NCBI GenBank assembly: GCA_026414305.1 | Contig: JAOAJH010000002.1 | Coordinates: 103,998 to 167,997, forward strand | DNA from: Candidatus Aenigmatarchaeota archaeon | GTDB lineage: Archaea; Aenigmatarchaeota; Aenigmatarchaeia; CG10238-14 | DNA length: 64,000 nucleotides | Reading direction: 5' to 3' | Part shown: positions 56,727 to 64,000 of the stretch, in pieces | How the letters are laid out: each line of letters opens with the position of its first letter | Position numbering within the stretch: position 1 is the first letter of the stretch | Position numbers and translations under genes: made by a program | The notes under the pieces: generated by a model | Told to the model about the DNA's origin: nothing | Seen by the model: the letters and a program-made list of their open reading frames with translations, nothing else | Databases searched by the model: none

Positions 56727-58349
56727 ATGGAAAATTTTACTGAAAAAGAAAAAGCCATCTTGAAGCCATTTTTTACAAATCTTGACAAACCAGTTTTTGT
56801 TTTAGTCAACATGCCAGATGTTGTCAAAGGAACTTTGTTTTCAAGATATAGCAGGTCGCCAAAAAGTTTGAGAAGATTGCTATTGGATGAATTCATACAA
56901 AATCCTGAAATGCATTTTAATGAAATTGTTTCAATGGATGAAAAATCTCATTTTGAAAAATTTATTGCGACAAAAAAAGCAGAAGAATTTTATGACAGAG
57001 TTTTAGTTGGATATGGAGATGACTCTGTTGCAGAGTTAGCTGGTGTACACATAGCATGTGAAGATGTTTCGCAGCTTTTGGCAGCAAAAGCCCTTGAAGA
57101 TAACAGGATCGGCATTTCTCCTTTGGAAAAATCAACAAGATATGTTTGGTTTGACCAAAAAGACAATGGCAAATATAAATATTACAGAGATCCCGACATA
57201 ATGTCGTCTGGTTTTGATGGTTTATATGAAGAAACTATGGATTTTTTGTTTGACACATATTCTGAACTTATACCACCATTGACAGAATTTATTCAGAAAA
57301 AATTTCCAAAAACAGATGATGTTTCAGATAGGGCATATCAATCAGCAACAAGGGCAAAAGTGTGCGACATTTTGAGGCAATTGCTTCCTTCATCCACATT
57401 AACAAATGTTGGATTATTTGGAAACGGCAGAGCTTTTGAGTATTTGCTTAACAAAATGTATGTATCTCCTTTAACAGAGGTTAGACAACTTGCCGAATCA
57501 ATGCATGAGGAGCTTGACAAGGTTATCCCATCTTTTGTAAAAAGGCCTAAAAATGATTTAGGAAAAGGCAACCAGGAGTTTATAAAGCAAACAGAAGAAT
57601 CAATACAAAATTTAGCAACAAGCTATCAATCTAAAAAAAAGTCAATGAAAAATTATGTAAAGTTGATAGATTATGATAAAGACGCCGAAATTAAGGTAAT
57701 ATCAGCAATTCTTTATCCTTATTCAAACATGAGTCTTTCTGAATTGAGAAAAAAAGTAAAAAAAATGGGCATTAAAGAGAGAAAAAAAATACTGTTTGAA
57801 TATGGCTCAAGAAGAAAAGTCAGGCAGCATAGGATAGGCAGAGCTTTTGAAAACACCTTTTACACCTTTGACATTCTGTATCCTTTGGGTGCTTACAAAG
57901 ATTTACAAAGACACAGAATGCTGACGCAGCAAAGACAGCTTATAACAACGGATTATGGATTTGATCTTCCAAGAGAGATTGTAGAATGTCAATTACAGAA
58001 AAAATATAAAAAAGCAATGAATTTTGCTAAAAATACATTTGAAAAAATAAGGGAAAAAATGCCGATGCAATCTCAATATGTTGTTCCTCTTGGCTTTAGA
58101 GTCAGATGGTATTTTAAACTTAATTTGAGAGAGGTATGTCATTTAACAGAATTGAGAAGCACGCCTCAAGGACATGAATACTATAGAAAAATAGCTCAGG
58201 AGATAGCAAAAGCTGTTAGATTAAAACATCAAAGTTTGGCAGAATATGCAACAAAGTTTGTTGACATGAATGAATATTCTTTGGAAAGGTTGGAGTCGGA
58301 AAAGAAAATTGATAAAAGAATTGAGGAAATAAAACAAAAATACAAATAA
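56727..58349 (+). CDS. double-length ThyX-like flavin-dependent thymidylate synthase
   Basis: 540 residues, about twice a normal ThyX. Two ThyX-like domains are visible. The first has 'LVGYGDDSVAELAGVHIACEDVSQLLAAK' and 'ISPLEKSTRYVWFD' (near residue 134), keeping the SxxExSxRY half of the ThyX motif but with NRI where RHR is expected. The second has 'LGAYKDLQRHRMLTQQRQLI' (near 394), keeping RHR but losing the rest. Normal ThyX methylates dUMP with folate and FAD. It overlaps nothing but follows SHMT closely. I recall similar long forms in other uncultured lineages. Activity is inferred. Confidence 0.82.
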   Translation: MENFTEKEKAILKPFFTNLDKPVFVLVNMPDVVKGTLFSRYSRSPKSLRRLLLDEFIQNPEMHFNEIVSMDEKSHFEKFIATKKAEEFYDRVLVGYGDDSVAELAGVHIACEDVSQLLAAKALEDNRIGISPLEKSTRYVWFDQKDNGKYKYYRDPDIMSSGFDGLYEETMDFLFDTYSELIPPLTEFIQKKFPKTDDVSDRAYQSATRAKVCDILRQLLPSSTLTNVGLFGNGRAFEYLLNKMYVSPLTEVRQLAESMHEELDKVIPSFVKRPKNDLGKGNQEFIKQTEESIQNLATSYQSKKKSMKNYVKLIDYDKDAEIKVISAILYPYSNMSLSELRKKVKKMGIKERKKILFEYGSRRKVRQHRIGRAFENTFYTFDILYPLGAYKDLQRHRMLTQQRQLITTDYGFDLPREIVECQLQKKYKKAMNFAKNTFEKIREKMPMQSQYVVPLGFRVRWYFKLNLREVCHLTELRSTPQGHEYYRKIAQEIAKAVRLKHQSLAEYATKFVDMNEYSLERLESEKKIDKRIEEIKQKYK

Positions 58350-58378
58350 TTTATTTTAATTAGTTCAAATTTAATACA

Positions 58379-59239
58379 ATGTTTGATCTTTCATTCATAT
58401 ATTTGAATTCAACGGGAAACTATACAAATTCAACCACCATTGAATTCATTAAATTATACATGTATTCATTACCAGCAAGAGCTTCGCAAGGTGATGTTGC
58501 TGCAATAGCGCTATCATTCATACTTTTTTTCATAGGAGTTTTTGTTATAAATAAAATGACAGAAGCATTGCTTTCAATAATTAAAAGAACGATCTTGTTT
58601 TTCATAACAGGAATAGCATTTCTATACTTTTTCAAAACGTTTTTGTTTCGAGTTTCTATAATGGGGTTGACAACAGAAAATATAATATTTGGTACATTCG
58701 GCATAATAATTGGAGTGGCAGGCACAACAGCATCTTTTTACTGGCTTTTCCAAAGTTTTAGAAAAAACAAAGTTAAGGAAGATAAAAAGTTGCTGCCAAC
58801 AAAAGAGGATTTAGAAAAACAGCCATCAGAAACAATAATACCACAAAAACAAGGAAACACCTTTGAGACAATAAAGTCAGAAATTTTGTTTAAAGAAAAA
58901 AGTATACTTGCAATATTAATATATCTTATTATAGCGGAATTTGGCATATTTTCGTCACCAACAAAGACGGCACCCAACATCCAAATAGGTTTGTCGTTTT
59001 TTATACTGTTTATATTAGCATCTGTATTTTTTATCAGCAAAATATACAAAAATTTCAAAATAGGTCTGATACACTTCAGCATAGCTTTGGTTTTTGGTTA
59101 TATTTTATCTGTATTTTTAGGTTATTTTTGGAACGGGCAACCGTTGTCAGAGTTAATATCTTTTAGTTATTTTTCTACACAAAGTATGGTTGCGTTAATC
59201 ACAGGGTTAGCAGTATCGCTTTTCATGACAAGCAGATAA
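58379..59239 (+). CDS. polytopic membrane protein, unknown
   Basis: 286 residues with about seven hydrophobic segments, a signal-like N-terminus ('MFDLSFIYLNSTGNYTNSTT' carries N-glycosylation-like sites) and a charged cytoplasmic loop in the middle ('KEDKKLLPTKEDLEKQPSET'). Not recognised as a transporter family. It follows the ThyX-like gene on the same strand by 30 bases. Confidence 0.65.
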   Translation: MFDLSFIYLNSTGNYTNSTTIEFIKLYMYSLPARASQGDVAAIALSFILFFIGVFVINKMTEALLSIIKRTILFFITGIAFLYFFKTFLFRVSIMGLTTENIIFGTFGIIIGVAGTTASFYWLFQSFRKNKVKEDKKLLPTKEDLEKQPSETIIPQKQGNTFETIKSEILFKEKSILAILIYLIIAEFGIFSSPTKTAPNIQIGLSFFILFILASVFFISKIYKNFKIGLIHFSIALVFGYILSVFLGYFWNGQPLSELISFSYFSTQSMVALITGLAVSLFMTSR

Positions 59240-59270
59240 GTTTTTTAGATTTTCATTTAAATTATAATTA

Positions 59271-59987
59271 ATGATTATAGCAGCAGTTTCGGACATTCAT
59301 TCTCCTAGAAATTATGAGCTTTTTGTTAGATCTATCGATAATTTGACAGATAAAATAGATTTGTTTGTTTTGGCTGGAGACATAGTTGATCAGGGAAATG
59401 TTGACGAATACCAGAAGATTATAAACGCTTTTTTTGGAAAAGTAAACTGCCCTAAAATTGCATGTTTTGGTAATTCTGAATACGGAAAAGAGCAAACAGA
59501 CAAAATAAAAATTAGATATTCGAATGAAATTGTCTTTTTGGATGATGAATCTATAATTCTTGAAATTCAAGGCAAAAAAATCGGCATAGTAGGAACAAAA
59601 GGAAGTTTGGACAGACCAACATATTGGCAATACAAAAATATACCAGGCATTGAAGAAGAATATAGAAATAGAGTCAACAAAGTCAAAGAATTGCTTAACG
59701 GGCTTGACACTGATTTAAAAATTCTTGTAACACACTATGCGCCAACATACAAGATACTTGAAGGTGAAAACATAAACGCCTATCCTGAATTAGGGAGTCA
59801 ATTAATGGAAGATGCTATCTTGCAAACAAAACCGAATTTAGTTATATGTGGGCATGCGCACAAAGGAAAAAAAATTGTAAGAGTTGACAGTGTGCCAGTG
59901 TTCAACGCAGGTATTGTACTAAATGGTAGGATTCTGACCATAGACACTGAAAAAGACTTAAAGTTTGGTTTGGAGAGATTTATATAA
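59271..59987 (+). CDS. calcineurin-like metallophosphoesterase
   Basis: 238 residues with the five metal motifs of the family: 'IAAVSDIHSPRNYELF' (DxH), 'LFVLAGDIVDQGNVD' (GDxxD), 'IACFGNSEYGKEQ' (GNxE variant of GNHD), 'ILVTHYAPTYKILEG' (THxxP) and 'LVICGHAHKGKKI' (GHxH). The Ser/Glu in place of His/Asp in the third motif is a common archaeal variant. Likely a small phosphodiesterase or phosphatase; the substrate is unknown. Its 3' end overlaps the 67-residue gene by 30 bases. Confidence 0.92.
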   Translation: MIIAAVSDIHSPRNYELFVRSIDNLTDKIDLFVLAGDIVDQGNVDEYQKIINAFFGKVNCPKIACFGNSEYGKEQTDKIKIRYSNEIVFLDDESIILEIQGKKIGIVGTKGSLDRPTYWQYKNIPGIEEEYRNRVNKVKELLNGLDTDLKILVTHYAPTYKILEGENINAYPELGSQLMEDAILQTKPNLVICGHAHKGKKIVRVDSVPVFNAGIVLNGRILTIDTEKDLKFGLERFI

Positions 59988-60161
59988 ATCTTTTGCAGAT
60001 TTTATTCCATCTGAAAACTTCAACTGCTCTTCATCCCAAACTAAATAATCTCTTGTTCCATCTTGGTCTGTAATCCTTATACTGTAATAATTTTCCCCGC
60101 TACTGCCAGACACCAAGTATATTTTTGTTTGATTAGATTCGCAATTAAAAGATATCATCAA
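59958..60161 (-). CDS. small unknown protein
   Basis: 67 residues, beta-rich at the start ('IYLVSGSSGENYYSIRITDQDGTRDYLVWDEEQLKFSDG') and helical at the end ('IKSAKDLYKSLQTKL'). I do not recognise it. Its 3' end overlaps the metallophosphoesterase by 30 bases, the second such convergent overlap in the window. Support for coding is the clear start and conserved-looking composition, no more. Confidence 0.5.
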   Translation of the reverse strand: MMISFNCESNQTKIYLVSGSSGENYYSIRITDQDGTRDYLVWDEEQLKFSDGIKSAKDLYKSLQTKL

Positions 60162-60198
60162 ACTAATTTTTAATTTTCAATTAAAATGTTTTTCTAAA

Positions 60199-60621
60199 TT
60201 ATTTTTTATATTTTGCCGTACCTATTTTTGACTCTAGAACAATGTAATCAAAATTACCGTTCCATCCAACTTGAATTATTGACTTGCCCATTCCAGGTAT
60301 TTCTGTCACGTTATTTATTATGTCAACTTTTTTTCCGTCAACAGAAACACTGATGTTCTTTGCAGCAAAAAACCAGTTGTTTTTTACATACAAAAGCAGA
60401 TTTTGATCACTGTCTTTACCTACGGTTTGGATTGAAATACCAAAAAAGCCCTTCAGATCTATCTTGTCTGTTTGTGGAAGGTATCCAAAAATCAGATAAT
60501 ATGATAGCAGCAATAGCAATGCTATAAAAATTGTTTTGATTAGATTACCAATTAGTTTGAAAGCTAAAAATACCGATATTATTAAAAAAACAAACCCAAT
60601 TATCGCATTTATCATAATCAT
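60199..60621 (-). CDS. membrane protein with outer beta domain, unknown
   Basis: 140 residues. Two N-terminal hydrophobic segments ('AIIGFVFLIISVFLAFKLIGNL' and 'IKTIFIALLLLLSYYLIFGYL') are followed by a beta-rich part ('NWFFAAKNISVSVDGKKVDIINNVTEIPG', 'IIQVGWNGNFDYIVLES'). Not recognised. It overlaps the thymidylate kinase stop by 4 bases and is translated after it. Confidence 0.65.
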   Translation of the reverse strand: MIMINAIIGFVFLIISVFLAFKLIGNLIKTIFIALLLLLSYYLIFGYLPQTDKIDLKGFFGISIQTVGKDSDQNLLLYVKNNWFFAAKNISVSVDGKKVDIINNVTEIPGMGKSIIQVGWNGNFDYIVLESKIGTAKYKK

Positions 60622-61304
60622 TCATGTTTTTTTGAACTTAAAAAATCAAGCGTCTTTTTTAAAATTTCTTCATGTATTTCTTGAATGCTTTTTATCTTCC
60701 ATTCGTTTTGATTTTTAACAGCACATTTTATTACATTCCATTTTGAATCATTTGCAAGCTCAAGATATGTTTTTCTTACATTTTTCTGAAACTCAATGTC
60801 CTCTTCTAATATGTCCTTTGATTTGTCACATAAATATTCCTTTTTCTCTCTTTTTGAAATAAGCTCTATTGTTGCTTCAACAGGCATATCAAGCAAAAAT
60901 ATGATGTCAGGCTGAGGAAGCCTTGATTCTACTTGACCTATCCATTTTATTATTTCGTCTTTGTCTTTGTTCATGCTGCCTTCGAAAGCCATTGCAGATT
61001 GAGTGTATCTGTTGCAAACTATTATTTTTCCTTTATTCAATGCGTTTTTTATTTCATGTTTAAACTGATATCTGTCTATTGCAAAAAGTAATGAAGGAAT
61101 TTCTGGTGTTTCATCATGTTTTCCAAATTCCCCTCTTAAATAAGATCCAACCAATTTGCCAAATTTGCTTTCATATGCAGGAAAGCTCATTTCTACAACA
61201 TCATAATTCATTTTTTTCAATGCAAAAGAAAGCATGTTTGCTTGTGTCTTCTTGCCAGATGAATCAATGCCTTCAAAATTTATGAATACGCCTTTTTTCA
61301 GCAC
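60618..61304 (-). CDS. tmk: thymidylate kinase
   Basis: Phosphorylates dTMP to dTDP. The P-loop is 'FINFEGIDSSGKKTQANML' (GxxxSGKKT, with a second Lys where Ser/Thr is usual), followed by 'FAIDRYQFKHEI', the DRY-type 'VCNRYTQSAMAFEGS' and 'PDIIFLLDMPVEATIELISKR'. The length, 228, is typical. Together with SHMT and the ThyX-like protein it completes a short thymidine-nucleotide pathway within 6 kb. The downstream membrane protein overlaps by 4 bases. Confidence 0.93.
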   Translation of the reverse strand: MLKKGVFINFEGIDSSGKKTQANMLSFALKKMNYDVVEMSFPAYESKFGKLVGSYLRGEFGKHDETPEIPSLLFAIDRYQFKHEIKNALNKGKIIVCNRYTQSAMAFEGSMNKDKDEIIKWIGQVESRLPQPDIIFLLDMPVEATIELISKREKKEYLCDKSKDILEEDIEFQKNVRKTYLELANDSKWNVIKCAVKNQNEWKIKSIQEIHEEILKKTLDFLSSKKHE

Positions 61305-61335
61305 AAATATAATATTTAAACAAATTATTTATTTT

Positions 61336-62550
61336 TCACTCAAAGAGCGGTATTTTAAACTTTTTTTCCTTCTCCTTTTCTTCTCTTTCAATCTTTTTTA
61401 TATTTTCTTTTATTATTTCATCTGCCTTTTCCAATGACTTTGCATCATTACCTATTCCACAAGTGTTGCCGACACCTATTATTACTATTTTTCCTTTTTC
61501 ATTTGTCCTGTCTATGGCATCATTTACAAGCTCTATTGCTTCAGGTACGGCATCTATTACAGCTTTAGGCATTGGCATTATAGCTTCTTCCTGACCCATT
61601 TTTATTATGACAGAATCAAGGGGTATTTTGTTTTTCACAGCAACTTCTTCTATTTCATATCTTTCAACACCTAAGCCACCCATTGCAACACCCACACCCT
61701 CTGCTGTATCTCCAGTTCTTTCACCTTCAAGTTTTGCTGCTGCATCGATTGTAATTATTTTTGCTATCTTTTCTTTCTTTGCTATCTTCTCAAGAACCTT
61801 TCCAGAATTTCCAGTTCTTCCTCCAGGACCTTTTGCCTTTATAACAATTACATCCCTTTTTCTATAATTCTTTCTGCATACAACAGTTTCATCATCCGCA
61901 ACTTCTACCTTGTCCTTTCCTATTATAGATGCAGCTACATATGGGCCTACACCATCACCTATAGGCCACCCATTTGTCAACGCCTCAGTTCCTTTGAGCA
62001 GAGCTCTAGCCACCCTTTCTATGAAAGGAAGCTGCATTTGTATTAAAAATGCTAAATTGACGCTTTTTGTCTTTTTTATCAGTTCTATGAAGTGCCTCAC
62101 AACTTTTTTTATTTCATACAACTGTATAGCTCCTGACAAACCCATTACGATGTTTGCCTTTTCTTCCGAGTTTGCTTCTGGAGCAACTTGAGAAACAAAA
62201 TAATTGAATCTTTGTTTTTCCAAATTCTGTATGTGATCATATTTTTTAACAATGCCATAAGGGTCAAGGTTTACAGGAGGGATTGCATAAAACTCTAGAA
62301 ATCTTTTTATGCTCTTTCTTGTCTTTTTATCAGGATTTTTGCTTATTTTTTTTGTAACTTCGTTTTCAGCCTTTACGGCCAACCTTTCGAGCTCACTTGC
62401 ACTTTGCTCAAGCTTCATCATGGTTTGCTGTACCATAATTCTTGTATAAAATGAAATGAATAGTATGAATATAACAAAGCTTAATATTTGGCCCAATATT
62501 CCACCATCATTCTGAGTCAAAAAAAACCCTATCGCATCCAATGCAAACAC
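61336..62550 (-). CDS. DUF1512 archaeal membrane-associated protein
   Basis: 404 residues. An N-terminal transmembrane helix ('ILGQILSFVIFILFISFYTRI'), a helical region ('LEQSASELERLAVKAENEVTKKI') and then a large cytoplasmic domain with conserved 'MGLSGAIQLYEIKKVVRHFIEL', 'NGWPIGDGVGPYVAASIIG', 'GPGGRTGNSGKVLEKIA', 'DAAAKLEGERTGDTAEGVGVAMGG' and 'VIIGVGNTCGIGNDAKSLEKADE'. These strings are the DUF1512 signature, an archaea-only family of unknown function. The Gly-rich loops suggest a nucleotide or phosphate ligand, but this is a guess. Confidence 0.88.
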   Translation of the reverse strand: MFALDAIGFFLTQNDGGILGQILSFVIFILFISFYTRIMVQQTMMKLEQSASELERLAVKAENEVTKKISKNPDKKTRKSIKRFLEFYAIPPVNLDPYGIVKKYDHIQNLEKQRFNYFVSQVAPEANSEEKANIVMGLSGAIQLYEIKKVVRHFIELIKKTKSVNLAFLIQMQLPFIERVARALLKGTEALTNGWPIGDGVGPYVAASIIGKDKVEVADDETVVCRKNYRKRDVIVIKAKGPGGRTGNSGKVLEKIAKKEKIAKIITIDAAAKLEGERTGDTAEGVGVAMGGLGVERYEIEEVAVKNKIPLDSVIIKMGQEEAIMPMPKAVIDAVPEAIELVNDAIDRTNEKGKIVIIGVGNTCGIGNDAKSLEKADEIIKENIKKIEREEKEKEKKFKIPLFE

Positions 62551-62621
62551 CTTTTTTTCAAATTGGTATTGAAGTTATATAAATATATTGTTGATTTATC
62601 ATAAATTAAATAGTGATTTAA

Positions 62622-63314
62622 ATGAACAGCAAGGTTTTGGTTTTGATAGTTGCTTTGCTCATATTGACAGGGTTGTTCCTGGCTTCACCTAGAGGCAGAG
62701 ATTTTCTTGAAAAAAGCAAGCTTAATGACAAGGTTGGCACTCTTGGTAACTTTTTCAAAAACCTTACAGGCAAAGTTACTTCTGTGAAGCAAGACCCATC
62801 AAACAAGATCCAGATTTCAATGACAGGAATAGATCCTAAATATCTTGACGGGATTAATTTTCAGATGAAGAATTCAAGATTTGATATAGACGGCACTGTT
62901 AGTCTCGGCTCAATTGACAGCGCAACCGTTTCATTTAAAACCAAGTCTAAAGTGTCAAGCGAAAACTCAAACGGGCAAATTTCATACAAACAGAGCAACT
63001 TTCTAATTTCTGGTAAAACATCAGAAATATGGGTGGATAATTTTGGCATGAACAAAACAGACATGTCATTTTCATTTGAGTTTTCACCTTCAGAATATGA
63101 AATAACAAACTTAGAAAATGCTTACATAGATTTCAAGCAAATTTCAGGCGGCTTGAGTTGGGTTGGCTTAAAAGTTCCAGCAATGTTGCAAAATGATAGG
63201 CTGGAAGTGTTTGACTTTCAGGGAAAAATAAGACAAAAAAATGGTCTAGTCTATATAGAGGGATATGCTAGCCACATGAAGCTTAACAATATACCAATAG
63301 GATCTTCAAAGTAA
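62622..63314 (+). CDS. membrane-anchored beta-rich protein, unknown
   Basis: 230 residues. An N-terminal signal anchor ('VLVLIVALLILTGLFLASPRG') is followed by a soluble domain rich in beta strands with repeated patterns ('FQMKNSRFDIDGTVSLGSIDSATVSFKTKS', 'EITNLENAYIDFKQISGG'), similar in feel to LEA-like or lipid-binding outer proteins. Not recognised. Convergent with NurA, 1 base apart. Confidence 0.65.
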   Translation: MNSKVLVLIVALLILTGLFLASPRGRDFLEKSKLNDKVGTLGNFFKNLTGKVTSVKQDPSNKIQISMTGIDPKYLDGINFQMKNSRFDIDGTVSLGSIDSATVSFKTKSKVSSENSNGQISYKQSNFLISGKTSEIWVDNFGMNKTDMSFSFEFSPSEYEITNLENAYIDFKQISGGLSWVGLKVPAMLQNDRLEVFDFQGKIRQKNGLVYIEGYASHMKLNNIPIGSSK

Positions 63315-63315
63315 A

Positions 63316-64000
63316 TTAAAAAGGCCTATTGTTTCTTCTCAGTTTGAACAAACTAGAAAAATTTCCAAGTCTGTTTATTATGTCATAATAAAAGTTTTCA
63401 AGATCATCATGACTCAACTTTGCGATTTTGTCAGCTTCTATAAGCACAGCAGGAACACCATAGCCAGAGTGACCGCTTGTTGAAATCAAAAAGCTTGAAA
63501 CGTCATCAGCAATTTTTGTAGGATCATCATTTGCGATGAAATCAACTCTTACAGGCCTGTCAAAATCAACAGTCTTAAGATAAAAACTCATGAATTTGTC
63601 AGAATTTTTACTAAATTCTTTAATAATCGGGTGGTTTGCAGGATTTGTCGAGTAATTGAACACGCATGTTCTTTCTCCCTTTTCGAGTATATAATGTAAG
63701 AGATTTGTGTCTCTTGTTTTTTCAAGTATGCTTAGCCATTTTTTGTTTATTGAATCTTGCAAAAAGCCTGAAACCCTTCTTATCAGAATGTCGCAAAATT
63801 TGTTTCCTCTACTATCCTCTATGACGCCTGCTAAAACTGTATTGTTGCTGATTTCAAACAACTCTTTGTACAAATCAACAAGCCTTTTGTAATATTCCTT
63901 TACAAAATCTTTTTCTGGTTTTGTTATATAATGAGGTATCACAGAACCATCAAGCAAGACAATGTCCGGATTAAATTTTTTTACTGATTCTATTGCCGTT
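63316..64000 (-). CDS. nurA: NurA nuclease, N-terminal part cut by window edge
   Basis: DNA end-resection nuclease that works with HerA and Mre11-Rad50 in archaea. The frame is open to position 64000: 'IESVKKFNPDIVLLDGSVIP' carries the catalytic 'DGS' motif, followed by 'VLAGVIEDSRGNKFCDILIRR' (second acidic residue) and 'RPVRVDFIANDDP', 'SSFLISTSGHSGYGVPAVLIEADKIA'. The track start at 63957 is a TTG inside the domain; the real start lies beyond the window. HerA and Mre11-Rad50 are not visible here. Hel308 lies 23 kb away. Confidence 0.85.
   Translation of the reverse strand, partial: TAIESVKKFNPDIVLLDGSVIPHYITKPEKDFVKEYYKRLVDLYKELFEISNNTVLAGVIEDSRGNKFCDILIRRVSGFLQDSINKKWLSILEKTRDTNLLHYILEKGERTCVFNYSTNPANHPIIKEFSKNSDKFMSFYLKTVDFDRPVRVDFIANDDPTKIADDVSSFLISTSGHSGYGVPAVLIEADKIAKLSHDDLENFYYDIINRLGNFSSLFKLRRNNRPF

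Noticed and set aside
1-64000. CRISPR arrays, insertion sequences, prophage or integrated plasmid
   Set aside because: No regularly spaced repeats, transposases, integrases or replication initiators were seen. Genes and composition look like ordinary chromosome throughout.

Overview
This is an AT-rich archaeal chromosomal segment. The archaeal assignment rests on Pelota, the tRNA-splicing endonuclease EndA, Bud32, ribosomal proteins eS1, uS15 (archaeal form), eL14 and uL11, Spt5, SecE, Rpo11, Hel308, NurA, Cbf5, Taw1, archaemetzincin and archaea-only families (DUF131, DUF371, DUF1512, COG2521, COG2522). Two of the five tRNA genes carry introns. Genes are tightly packed on both strands, many overlap by a few bases, and GGTGA-type ribosome sites often decide the start. 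Many genes are small membrane, zinc-ribbon or unknown proteins. This fits a small-genome archaeon, possibly of the DPANN type, but the window alone cannot fix the lineage. I see no phage, insertion sequence or CRISPR array, and no gene-free stretch longer than about 300 bases.

Layout. 1-6.7 kb: Pelota (cut by the window edge), EndA, then a minus-strand information-processing run Bud32 > small membrane protein > uS15 > eS1 > GluRS, a glycosyltransferase and an intron-containing tRNA-Phe. 6.8-9.6 kb: an ABC-2 export pair, archaemetzincin and a DUF1461 protein. 9.6-14.3 kb: PGK opposite a putative redox operon glutaredoxin > thioredoxin reductase > glutamate-type dehydrogenase > NAD kinase, controlled from a perfect palindrome shared with a divergent HxlR regulator. 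14.3-22.1 kb: tRNA methyltransferase, endonuclease III, exported peptidase and hydrolase, a zinc-ribbon/Hsp20-like protein and membrane proteins. 22.1-26.8 kb: a 2-oxoacid:ferredoxin oxidoreductase with its ferredoxin, a gene with a structured RNA leader, DUF192 and triosephosphate isomerase. 26.8-29.3 kb: DsbA-like protein, a frameshifted COG2521 methyltransferase and a superoxide dismutase operon whose last two genes encode a 33-residue zinc ribbon and a 15-residue Cys-rich peptide missing from the ORF track.

29.3-35.2 kb: Cbf5, eL14, a pilin-like protein, FtsZ > SecE > Spt5 > uL11, FKBP. 35.3-41 kb: second zinc-ribbon/Hsp20-like protein, tRNA-Pro, Bax-inhibitor-like protein, TPM/LemA pair, a frameshifted Tat-exported deacetylase, Hel308. 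41-45 kb: PAP2, DUF371, a divergent DsbA-like/DsbB pair and an SNF transporter. 45-51.6 kb: tRNA-Ser with intron, Taw1, Trm112-like, SET protein, two HypC-like proteins without a hydrogenase, transporter, nitroreductase, ADP-forming acyl-CoA synthetase alpha subunit and an ATP-cone/nuclease fusion. 51.6-55.4 kb: Rpo11 among small unknown genes, tRNA-Ile and tRNA-Ala. 55.4-64 kb: SHMT followed by a double-length ThyX-like protein, metallophosphoesterase, thymidylate kinase, DUF1512 and a NurA nuclease cut by the edge.

The most notable observations are the tRNA-Phe intron in the variable loop with a well-formed bulge-helix-bulge, the NADPH/thiol operon with its operator, the superoxide dismutase operon with micro-genes, the complementary decay of the ThyX motif in two fused domains, the structured leader at 25.6 kb and the orphan HypC-like pair. 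All functional calls come from reading the sequence and remembered family features; no database search was possible.
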